Positions 19,164 through 26,250 of a DNA stretch of 36,718 nucleotides are shown one piece after another. Where the stretch lies: positions 1 through 36,718 of the forward strand of contig NZ_LSZO01000047.1 in the NCBI RefSeq assembly GCF_001580025.1, read 5' to 3'. Numbering within the stretch: the first letter of the stretch is position 1; each line of letters begins with the position of its first letter. The stretch comes from Ventosimonas gracilis. GTDB taxonomy: Bacteria > Pseudomonadota > Gammaproteobacteria > Pseudomonadales > Pseudomonadaceae. A program made the translations under genes and the position numbers. The notes below the pieces were generated by a model, which made no database searches, was not told where the DNA came from, and worked only from the letters and a program-made list of their open reading frames with translations.

Positions 19164-19781
19164 TTATCGCTCATTAAAGCTGGCGGCACGTGCATCTGGC
19201 AGCATGCCGTCAATGCCCTGTTGCTGCGCACTTTGCCGGTGGTGTTGCAGCAGGTAGTTGCGCAGACGCTGCGTTTGCTGCCAGTTCGCCTGTTCGGACG
19301 GCCACTGCGGCGACGCCTTGGCTTCGGTGCGCTCAGCGCTGCTGCCAAAGCCTGCCAATTGCGGCGTTTCGGCCAGCGGCAGGTTAAAGGGCGCGGGCGC
19401 TGCTGTCTGCATCGGCAGATTGTCCGGCGGCTCGGAGGATTGATAAAAGCGCACGCCACCCAGCACCGCCAAGGTGACGCTCGCGGCCATGGCCCATTGT
19501 CCGCCAACGCGCCACAGGCCGCGCCTGGTTACCCTTTTACCTTGCGCTATGGGCGAGGCTTTGGGCGCTGCATGCAAAGCGGCGGATACCCGTTCGGCCA
19601 AATAAAGCGGCGCGAGTGACTGCTTTTGCCCGTGCAGCACGGCGCGGGCGATTTGCCAGCGCTGCCATTGCTGGCGTAGCGCCTGGCTTTCGGATTGTTT
19701 AAGTAGGCGCTGTAGTTCCAGCTCGCTGGCCTCGCCGTCCATCAAGGCCGACAGGCTCTCGTGCAGGGTGTTTTGGTTCAT
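19164..19781 (-). CDS. rseA: Anti-sigma factor RseA/MucA
   Basis: RseA/MucA is the single-pass inner-membrane anti-sigma factor that sequesters RpoE/AlgU and is degraded under envelope stress. From the ATG at 19781 (GGGGA upstream) it is 205 aa, similar to MucA. A TTG five codons upstream is less likely. The cytoplasmic sigma-binding domain covers 1 to about 80 (LSALMDGEASELELQRLL), one membrane segment lies at about 96-112 (WAMAASVTLAVLGGV), and the periplasmic tail follows. It starts about 20 bp after the rpoE stop. Confidence 0.92.
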   Translation of the reverse strand: MNQNTLHESLSALMDGEASELELQRLLKQSESQALRQQWQRWQIARAVLHGQKQSLAPLYLAERVSAALHAAPKASPIAQGKRVTRRGLWRVGGQWAMAASVTLAVLGGVRFYQSSEPPDNLPMQTAAPAPFNLPLAETPQLAGFGSSAERTEAKASPQWPSEQANWQQTQRLRNYLLQHHRQSAQQQGIDGMLPDARAASFNER

Positions 19782-19802
19782 CGTCTGTTCCCCCAACAGG
19801 CT

Positions 19803-20387
19803 TTACGCATCCGGCAACAAGGGTTGCAAGGCTTTATCCAAGAGTTCGCGGGCGCGAAACAGCCGCGAGCGCACGGTACCGACCGGGCACCCCATTACGC
19901 TTGCAATCTCTTCATAACTTAAGCCCTCAAATTCACGCAAACTCAGCGCGGTGCGCAATTCAGCGGACAGTTCCGCCAAGGCTTTTTGGGTGGCGTTTTG
20001 GATTTCATCGCGTAGAGCCAACCGCTCCGGTGAGTCAATATCTTTAAGGGCATGATCGCTCTCATAAAACTGCGTATCGTTAATATCGACATCAGCCCCC
20101 GGCGGCCTGCGTCCGCGCGAAGCCAGATGATTTTTCGCCGTATTGATGGTAATACGGTACAGCCAAGTGTAAAACGCACTGTCTCCACGAAATTCAGCCA
20201 GTGCCCGCCAAGCGCGGACAAAGGCTTCTTGCGCGACATCCTGAGCTTCATGAAAGTCCGCGACAAAGTGACTGGCCAGGCTCACAATCCGATGCTGATA
20301 TTTGAGCACCAATAAATCAAACGCTCGTTTATCCCCGCGCTGAACCCGGGCGACCAACTGGCGGTCATCGTCCGGCAGCATGTGCAT
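19803..20387 (-). CDS. rpoE: RNA polymerase sigma factor RpoE/AlgU
   Basis: This is the ECF sigma factor directing the envelope-stress regulon (alginate in Pseudomonas, where it is AlgU). It is 194 aa, very close to AlgU: VQRGDKRAFDLLVLKYQHRI, then region 2 with GDSAFYTWLYRITINTAKNH, and region 4 with FEGLSYEEIASVMGCPVGTV. Two starts are possible, ATG 20387 and ATG 20381; the second aligns better with the AlgU N-terminus and would give 192 aa. A sigma-E-like motif abuts the start. First gene of rpoE-rseA-rseB-mucD. Confidence 0.97.
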   Translation of the reverse strand: MHMLPDDDRQLVARVQRGDKRAFDLLVLKYQHRIVSLASHFVADFHEAQDVAQEAFVRAWRALAEFRGDSAFYTWLYRITINTAKNHLASRGRRPPGADVDINDTQFYESDHALKDIDSPERLALRDEIQNATQKALAELSAELRTALSLREFEGLSYEEIASVMGCPVGTVRSRLFRARELLDKALQPLLPDA

Positions 20388-20412
20388 AGACCCCGCTCTG
20401 GCACAAAAGTTC
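20386..20412 (-). promoter_or_regulatory. Sigma-E-type promoter motif at the rpoE start
   Basis: On the minus strand GAACTT (20412-20407) is followed after exactly 16 bp by TCTAT (20390-20386), close to the GAACTT-N16-TCTGA class recognised by RpoE/AlgU. It would allow autoregulation. The -10 element overlaps the first ATG, so transcripts from it would start at or just past the second ATG and be almost leaderless. Either this is a real unusual promoter or a chance match. Confidence 0.45.
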
Positions 20413-20524
20413 CTCTCCTTATTCCCTTTTTACTGAATTTTCCCAAGCCTGATTTCAAGCAATCAACCCTGTTTTTGCCGGCTCACTATATGCTAGAACG
20501 TCAATTTTATGGGCAGAGACACAG

Positions 20525-22162
20525 ATGCGTGCAGTCAATCGACATTTTCGCCACGATGTGCTGATTATCGGCAGCGGTGCGGCCGGGCTTACTCTCGCGC
20601 TGTCGCTACCGGCTTCATTAAGTATTGCCGTGCTCGCCAAGGGTGACTTGGCGCAGGGCGGCGGCTCAACCTGGTGGGCGCAAGGCGGCGTGGCGGCGGT
20701 GCTGGATGACGGTGACAGCATCGAATCACACGTAGACGATACCTTACGCGCGGGTGGCGGTTTGTGCCATAAAGACGCCGTACGCCTGACCGTCAGCCAC
20801 AGCCGCGAGGCCATTGATTGGCTGCTCGCGCAAGGCGTGCCCTTTACCCGCGACCCTTCGCCGGATAAAGAAGAGTGCGCTTTTGAATACCACTTAACGC
20901 GCGAAGGCGGGCACAGTCACCGCCGTATTATCCACGCGGCGGATGCCACGGGCGCTGCGATTATGCAAAGCCTGCTCGAACAGGTACAAAAGCGCCCCAA
21001 TATTGAGTTACTCGCGCAGCATGTGGCGATTGATTTGATTACCAGCAGCAAACTCGGTCTGCCTGGCAGGCGCTGCTTGGGCGCTTATGTGCTAGATGGC
21101 ACGCGCGATCATGTGGATACCTTTGCCGCGCGTTTTACCGTGCTGGCCTGCGGCGGTGCGTCCAAGGTTTACCTTTACACCAGCAATCCCGATGGTGCGA
21201 GTGGCGACGGCATTGCTATGGCGTTTCGCGCAGGGTGTCGGGTCGCCAACCTTGAGTTCAACCAGTTCCACCCCACTTGCCTGTACCATCCCAAAGCCAA
21301 GAGTTTTTTGTTGAGCGAAGCGCTGCGTGGCGAGGGCGCACTGCTTAAATTGCCGAATGGCGAGCGCTTTATGCCGCGCTTTGACCCACGTGCTGAACTC
21401 GCCCCGCGCGACATCGTCGCCCGCGCTATTGACCACGAGATGAAGCGCTTAGGGGTCGATTGCGTGTATCTGGACATCAGCCATCTATCGGCGGACTTTA
21501 TCAAAACGCACTTTCCTACCATCTACCGCCGCTGTCTGGATTTTTCCATCGACATCACGCGCGAACCCATGCCGGTCGTGCCGGCGGCGCACTACACCTG
21601 CGGGGGCGTGATGGTGGATGACTGTGGTCGCACCGACTTAAGCGGCCTCTACGCGCTCGGCGAGACCAGTTTTACCGGCTTGCACGGCGCGAACCGCATG
21701 GCCAGTAATTCGCTCCTGGAATGCTTTGTTTACGCCCGCCGCGCCGCCGCTGATATCGAACGTTGCGCCGCACAAAGCGCGGAGTCACCCGCGCTGCCCA
21801 GTTGGGATGCAAGTCAGGTCACCGATTCGGACGAAGACATCATCATTTCGCACAACTGGGATGAGCTTCGGCGATTTATGTGGGATTACGTCGGCATTGT
21901 GCGCACCAACAAACGCCTGCTGCGCGCCCATCACCGCGTGCAGCTTTTGCTTGCAGAAATTGATGAGTTCTACAGTAACTACAAGGTCAGTCGCGATTTA
22001 ATCGAACTGCGCAACCTCGCCCAAGTCGCCGAGCTGATGATTCGTTGTGCACAAAATCGCAAAGAATCACGCGGTCTGCATTACAGTCTCGACTATCCCG
22101 GGCGGCTTGAGACGGCAGCAGACAGCATCATTGTTCCTGAAAACGCTTGCGAGCAAACTTAA
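20525..22162 (+). CDS. nadB: L-aspartate oxidase
   Basis: NadB is the FAD enzyme that oxidises L-aspartate to iminoaspartate, the first step of de novo NAD synthesis. It is 545 aa. The dinucleotide-binding motif [17 protein letters not shown] starts near residue 12, followed by [34 protein letters not shown] and the late FAD motif [20 protein letters not shown]. It is divergent from rpoE with 137 bp between starts. Its last 35 bp overlap the end of ygfX on the other strand. The ribosome-binding site is poor. Confidence 0.97.
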   Translation: MRAVNRHFRHDVLIIGSGAAGLTLALSLPASLSIAVLAKGDLAQGGGSTWWAQGGVAAVLDDGDSIESHVDDTLRAGGGLCHKDAVRLTVSHSREAIDWLLAQGVPFTRDPSPDKEECAFEYHLTREGGHSHRRIIHAADATGAAIMQSLLEQVQKRPNIELLAQHVAIDLITSSKLGLPGRRCLGAYVLDGTRDHVDTFAARFTVLACGGASKVYLYTSNPDGASGDGIAMAFRAGCRVANLEFNQFHPTCLYHPKAKSFLLSEALRGEGALLKLPNGERFMPRFDPRAELAPRDIVARAIDHEMKRLGVDCVYLDISHLSADFIKTHFPTIYRRCLDFSIDITREPMPVVPAAHYTCGGVMVDDCGRTDLSGLYALGETSFTGLHGANRMASNSLLECFVYARRAAADIERCAAQSAESPALPSWDASQVTDSDEDIIISHNWDELRRFMWDYVGIVRTNKRLLRAHHRVQLLLAEIDEFYSNYKVSRDLIELRNLAQVAELMIRCAQNRKESRGLHYSLDYPGRLETAADSIIVPENACEQT

Positions 22163-22577
22163 GCCGTACCCGAAGGCGCCGGTGCGTATCAAAAGGCAGC
22201 GCATCAAAAGGAATACAAAGTCCATGCGAAAACCATTGATCAGGCAGACGAAAACGCAGCACCACACAAAGCGGCAAGGCCAAACTGTCCGGCCGCAACT
22301 GCACGGGCTGCCAGCCGTTTTGGCGACTGAACAGGGAAAAGCCTTGTGCATCGTGACGCAGTCCAATAAACGCCTGTGGATGGCTTAAGCCTATCTGCCT
22401 TGGCAATACCCAAATGGCGTGCAATAACACTGCGGCCGCCGCCAAAAATTGCACCCAGCCAGGCAGCCTTGCCAGACACAAGGCAACCAACGCAGGCAGC
22501 AACAATCCGAAGTAAAGCCAAAACAGCCGCCTTGATGGCCGCCAAAAGCATTCAAACGGCGTTATGCTTTGCGGCAT
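22128..22577 (-). CDS. ygfX: YgfX-like membrane protein
   Basis: YgfX (CptA) is a small inner-membrane protein encoded with SdhE; in E. coli it was described as a toxin acting on cytoskeletal proteins, though its normal role is debated. The 149-aa product has two adjacent membrane segments at about 18-62 ([20 protein letters not shown] and [17 protein letters not shown]) and a beta-rich C-terminal domain. Its start lies 26 bp inside sdhE, and its stop overlaps the nadB 3' end. Assignment is from topology, size and neighbourhood. Confidence 0.75.
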   Translation of the reverse strand: MPQSITPFECFWRPSRRLFWLYFGLLLPALVALCLARLPGWVQFLAAAAVLLHAIWVLPRQIGLSHPQAFIGLRHDAQGFSLFSRQNGWQPVQLRPDSLALPLCVVLRFRLPDQWFSHGLCIPFDALPFDTHRRLRVRLKFARKRFQEQ

Positions 22578-22815
22578 TTTGCAAAATCAGTTGGACTATC
22601 GCTTGCAAATCCGCATCATCCGGCTGCGTGCGCTGCATAAACCAAGCAAACAGGTCTTGGTCTTCACAGGCGAGCAGCTTGTGGTAACGCGCCTTGTTTT
22701 CACTGTCGAGCTTGGGGTAGGTCTCGCGCACAAAAGGCACCAACAGTAAATCCAACTCCAACATGCCACGGCGGCTGTGCCAGAACAGACGGTTTAGTTC
22801 AGAGGTTTCAGTCAT
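22552..22815 (-). CDS. sdhE: FAD assembly factor SdhE
   Basis: SdhE is a small cytosolic chaperone that promotes covalent attachment of FAD to the flavoprotein subunit of succinate dehydrogenase. It is 87 aa. The diagnostic RGMLE motif is at residues 16-20 ([15 protein letters not shown]), and the helical C-terminal part has [14 protein letters not shown]. It overlaps ygfX by 26 bp and is divergent from ygfZ, the same neighbourhood as in many gammaproteobacteria. Confidence 0.95.
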   Translation of the reverse strand: MTETSELNRLFWHSRRGMLELDLLLVPFVRETYPKLDSENKARYHKLLACEDQDLFAWFMQRTQPDDADLQAIVQLILQNAAKHNAV

Positions 22816-22901
22816 GGGTTATTTATCGAAAAATCAAGGCGGCAAAGTATAGCGCCCGCATCTATGATGCCGCTTCTTGCTTGCTCCCTTGGAAACCAGC
22901 C

Positions 22902-23789
22902 ATGACCCAGCCAAGCGGCTTTTGCCCGCTCACCCACGAAGGCGTGCTCGCCGTGCGCGGCGCGGATGCAGAAAAATTCCTGCAAGGCCAATTGACCTGT
23001 AATCTCGCCTGGCTTAAAGACGGCAGTAGCAGTTTGGGCGGGCGCTGCAATCTTAAGGGGCGGCTGATTTCAACCTTTCGCATCCTGCCCGAAAGCGACG
23101 GCTTTTTACTGGCAATGGCCGCCGAACTGGTGCCGGTGCAATTGGAAGAACTCAAAAAATACGCGCAGTTTTTCCGCCGCTGCGCTTTGCTTGACGAAAG
23201 CCTGCTGTGGCAGCGTTTCGGCCTGCTGGGTGCAGACAGCGGCTTGCCAGAACCCTTAGGCAAAGTGATGCAAGGTCACGAGCAATTCAGTATTCGCCTC
23301 GATAACCAGCGCAGCGAGCTTTGGCGGCGTACCGATAGCGCCGAACCCACCAATGGATGGCTACAGCTGTCGCTAGATAGCTGGCGGCTTGCGCAAATCC
23401 GCGCGGGTATCGGTCAAGTGTTTGGGCAGACTTCTGGCCGTTTTATTCCGCAGATGCTTAACCTGCCAGCCGTCGGCGGAGTCAGCTTTAAAAAAGGCTG
23501 CTATACCGGCCAGGAAATCGTCGCGCGCATGCAATACCGCGGGCAAAACAAACGTCGCCTGTACCGCCTGCATGCACAAACCGGCCAAATCCCCCCGATC
23601 GGCAGCCTGCTTGCAGACAACGCCGGTGAAGTCGTCCTCGCCGCGCCCGCTGATGACGGCTGCGAACTGCTCGCCGTGCTGAGCGAAAGCGCCGTGGCGC
23701 AAAGCCATCTACAGCTTGCAGACGGCACAGCGCTTAACCTGTTGGATTTACCCTACCGGCTCGACCGCGATTTGGAAATACAGCGCTAG
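22902..23789 (+). CDS. ygfZ: Folate-binding protein YgfZ
   Basis: YgfZ is a tetrahydrofolate-binding protein of the GcvT-like fold needed for full activity of some iron-sulfur enzymes, such as MiaB. From the ATG at 22902 it is 295 aa. The N-terminal VRGADAEKFLQGQLTCNL and the hallmark KGCYTGQE (198-205, with C200) are intact, as is the C-terminal domain. A TTG-initiated extension of seven codons upstream is unlikely. It is 86 bp from the divergent sdhE start; no clear promoter stood out in that gap. Confidence 0.95.
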   Translation: MTQPSGFCPLTHEGVLAVRGADAEKFLQGQLTCNLAWLKDGSSSLGGRCNLKGRLISTFRILPESDGFLLAMAAELVPVQLEELKKYAQFFRRCALLDESLLWQRFGLLGADSGLPEPLGKVMQGHEQFSIRLDNQRSELWRRTDSAEPTNGWLQLSLDSWRLAQIRAGIGQVFGQTSGRFIPQMLNLPAVGGVSFKKGCYTGQEIVARMQYRGQNKRRLYRLHAQTGQIPPIGSLLADNAGEVVLAAPADDGCELLAVLSESAVAQSHLQLADGTALNLLDLPYRLDRDLEIQR

Positions 23790-23848
23790 GCCTTGTCGCT
23801 GCATACCGCCAGACACATCTTGCACTCCACCTGAAGTGAATCAGTGTC

Positions 23849-24043
23849 ATGCGCATCAAATCCCAGGGTTACGGAATCAAAGACCTGCTCTTCGATGATA
23901 TCGACGCCTTTAACGACAAACTGCTCGACTACCTTATATGGCTCAACGAGCAAAGACCTCATATGCCCTAAACTTGCTCTCCCCATGCAGTTACTTGAAC
24001 AACAGTATCAGTGCAATATGTGCTGGCGGAATACAGTCGCTTG
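23849..24043 (+). pseudogene. Decayed integrase/transposase C-terminal fragment
   Basis: Three successive frames together read like the C-terminal end of an IS481/IS3-type integrase core. Frame one gives LLFDDIDAFNDKLLDYLIWL then NEQRPH. After a shift at about 23963 the next frame gives YALNLLSP. After a second shift near 23990 the third frame gives MQLLEQQYQCNMCWRNTVA and a stop at 24041-24043. The DDE residues and inverted repeats are missing. A TGA lies just upstream in the first frame. Family assignment is by pattern memory and moderately sure; nonfunctional as a protein. Confidence 0.7.
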
Positions 24044-24068
24044 ACCTTACTACGGCAAAGGCTACAAT
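24041..24068 (+). promoter_or_regulatory. Sigma-70 promoter for the spermidine-dehydrogenase-like gene
   Basis: TTGACC (24041-24046, five of six) and TACAAT (24063-24068, five of six) are separated by 16 bp. The -35 box overlaps the stop codon of the transposase remnant. The predicted start near 24075 gives a leader of about 68 nt that contains three 11-bp repeats. Confidence 0.75.
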
Positions 24069-24099
24069 GCAAAAAGTCGTTAAGTGGACTTTAGCCTGC

Positions 24100-24132
24100 A
24101 ATAACCGTGGAATAACCGTGGAATAACCACAG
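24100..24132 (+). repeat. Three tandem 11-bp repeats before the flavoprotein gene
   Basis: Two identical units AATAACCGTGG are followed by a third, AATAACCACAG, ending 10 bp before the ATG. They lie in the predicted 5' leader. The number of units could vary by slippage; a regulatory role is possible but not shown. Confidence 0.85.
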
Positions 24133-24142
24133 GATAATAACA

Positions 24143-26122
24143 ATGAACTGGAATAAACAAGACAAGCAATTGGGCATGGATAAACCCATTACCCGTCGGG
24201 ATTTTCTGGATGGTGTGGCAATAACGGCAAGCTCCTTGGCAGCCGCCAAATTATTGATGCCGCTTAATGCCTTGGCTGAAGAAAGCAGTATTTATCCGCC
24301 ATTAAAAAACGGATTAACCGGGCAAACCAATGCCTCATTTAATATTATGCATGCGATACGTGACGGCAGTTTTTGGAATAACGCACCCCAACCCATTAAC
24401 AGCGGCGAGCATTATGATTTAGTGGTGGTTGGCGCGGGGCTTTCCGGTCTTGCGGCGGCTTTTATTTATCGGCAGCAAGCCGGTGCGGATAAAAGCGTAT
24501 TGCTGATTGACCCGCTGGATGATTTTGGCGGGCACGCCAAGCGCAATGAATATATCAGTAAAAGCGGCAAAGCCCTTATTGGCTACGGCGGTTCACAATC
24601 TCTGGATACGCCGGGTTTCTTTAGCCCCGCAGTGCATCAGTTATTGCGTGATCTGGGTATTAATCTGGAGCGCTTTGAAACTTGGTTCGAGCAGAACTGG
24701 CAAAAAGAACATGGTCTTGCCGAAAATGCACTGTTTTTCTGCAAGGAGCAATGGGGTCAAGATAAGCTGGTTATCCGCACAGACAATACCGCCGAATGGG
24801 TTTCGCAAACCCCACTTAATAGCAAAGCCAAGGCTGATTTAATCAGTCTGATTGATGCGCCCAAAGACTTTCTGGCGGAGCTTTCCCGCGAAGATAAATT
24901 GCAAAAATTAAGTGACATCACTTACCAAGAATTTTTGCTTAATTACGCCAAGGTCGATGCCGAACTGGCTTTGCTCTATCAAAGCAGCACAATGGCTTAT
25001 TTTGGTGCGGGTATTGATGCGGTTAGCGCTTTGGATGCCTGGACTAACGGCAGCCCCGGCTTTGACGGCATGGATTTGGGCGATGCCGTCCATAAAAACA
25101 TGGCACCCAGCGGGCGCGTTAATTTTGCAGGCGCCGACCCTTATATCCATCACTTCCCCGAAGGCAATGCCGGCGTGGCGCGTGCATTGGTTCGGCAATT
25201 AATTCCACAAGCACTGCCCGGTCATACGATGGAAGACATCAGCCTGGCGCGGCTTAATTATGGGCAGTTGGATAATCCACACAACAAAGTGCGTATTCGC
25301 TTGCATTCCAGCGCGGTTAAAGTCGCTCATCAGGGAAGCCCAGAAAACGCAGATAAAGTCACCGTCAGTTATGCCGATGAACAGGGCAAACTGTTTTCCG
25401 TTAATGCCTCTCATGTGATACTGGCTTGCTGGAATCGAGTGATTCCTTATTTAACCGATGAATTGCCACGACCACAAATTGATGCATTAAATGACCAGCA
25501 AAAAGTGCCGCTGATTTATGGCAATGTACTTATTCGCAACTGGAAAGCTTTTGATAAATTAAAAATTGACAGCTTTAGCGCCCGTGGGCATTTTTGGCGC
25601 AGTGTGGGTATTGATTTTCCGGTATCGGTAGGTAACTACCGTTTTGCTCAATCGCCGAATGACCCGGTATTGCTTCATCTATCCAAAGTCTTTGCACAAA
25701 GCGGGGCAGGCAATGCCCGTGAACAGTTTAGGTTGGCACGTTGGCAGTTATTTAACTTAAGTTTTAGCGAGATGGAGCGTTCCATCCGCGATTTATTAAA
25801 CCGCGCACTGGGCGCAGGCGGCTTTAATGCCGCGCGGGATATTGAAGCCATTACCTTTAACCGCTGGGCGCACGGCTACGCCTATGAATATATGCGGCCT
25901 TGGGATAATTACTGGCCGGATGGCGAACTGCCCATTTTCCGCGCCCGTAAACCTTGGGGGCGCATTGCCATTGCCAATGCCGACAGCGGCGCTTATGCCT
26001 ACGCCCATTCAGCGCTCGACCAAGGCATTCGTGCCGTGCGTGATTTGCTCGGCACGCCCGCCGGTGCGCCCGACTACAGCCACTTCCCCGGCCCGCCTTT
26101 GGATAAATTGGGGCTTGCCTGA
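24143..26122 (+). CDS. Tat-exported FAD oxidoreductase, spermidine dehydrogenase-like
   Basis: The 659-aa product resembles SpdH of Pseudomonas, which splits spermidine to 1,3-diaminopropane and 4-aminobutanal. A Tat signal is visible: TRRDFLDG (17-24), then a hydrophobic stretch and LNALAEE. The FAD-binding motif VVVGAGLSGLAA lies at 94-105, followed by GGHAKRNEY and a C-terminal RPWDNYWPDG and GRIAIANADSGAYAYAHSAL. Codons look more AT-rich than neighbouring genes (many TTA and AAT). It has its own promoter next to a transposase scrap, so it may be acquired. The substrate is not provable from sequence. Confidence 0.8.
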   Translation: MNWNKQDKQLGMDKPITRRDFLDGVAITASSLAAAKLLMPLNALAEESSIYPPLKNGLTGQTNASFNIMHAIRDGSFWNNAPQPINSGEHYDLVVVGAGLSGLAAAFIYRQQAGADKSVLLIDPLDDFGGHAKRNEYISKSGKALIGYGGSQSLDTPGFFSPAVHQLLRDLGINLERFETWFEQNWQKEHGLAENALFFCKEQWGQDKLVIRTDNTAEWVSQTPLNSKAKADLISLIDAPKDFLAELSREDKLQKLSDITYQEFLLNYAKVDAELALLYQSSTMAYFGAGIDAVSALDAWTNGSPGFDGMDLGDAVHKNMAPSGRVNFAGADPYIHHFPEGNAGVARALVRQLIPQALPGHTMEDISLARLNYGQLDNPHNKVRIRLHSSAVKVAHQGSPENADKVTVSYADEQGKLFSVNASHVILACWNRVIPYLTDELPRPQIDALNDQQKVPLIYGNVLIRNWKAFDKLKIDSFSARGHFWRSVGIDFPVSVGNYRFAQSPNDPVLLHLSKVFAQSGAGNAREQFRLARWQLFNLSFSEMERSIRDLLNRALGAGGFNAARDIEAITFNRWAHGYAYEYMRPWDNYWPDGELPIFRARKPWGRIAIANADSGAYAYAHSALDQGIRAVRDLLGTPAGAPDYSHFPGPPLDKLGLA

Positions 26123-26129
26123 ACGCCCT

Positions 26130-26170
26130 CTTCCCGGCCCTCTACATCAATGGGTAAGGGGCGGGGGAAG
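26130..26170 (+). repeat. Imperfect CCC/GGG palindrome after the flavoprotein gene
   Basis: CTTCCC (26130-26135) pairs with GGGAAG (26165-26170), and an inner GCCC pairs with GGGC, enclosing a roughly 17-nt loop. It begins 7 bp past the stop codon. It may terminate or protect the mRNA; it also resembles the palindromes at 16708 and 29078. Confidence 0.4.
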
Positions 26171-26250
26171 GCAGGATAAGGCGCACTGGCTGCGCCGCTG
26201 GCCGCGTCTTATACTGCGCCTCTTTTGTGCTTTGCCTTTGCTGGGCTGTG

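Noticed and set aside
20461-20524. Housekeeping promoter for nadB
   Set aside because: TTGCCG at 20475-20480 has no -10 box at an acceptable distance, and TATGCT at 20489-20494 has no -35; I could not support a specific promoter.
22816-22901. Divergent sdhE/ygfZ promoters
   Set aside because: A TATAGC sequence is present, but no partner -35 with 16-18 bp spacing was convincing on either strand.
26123-26250. Possible SOS (LexA) box before uvrA
   Set aside because: No CTGT-N8-ACAG-like palindrome was found. Only a -10-like TATACT stands out.
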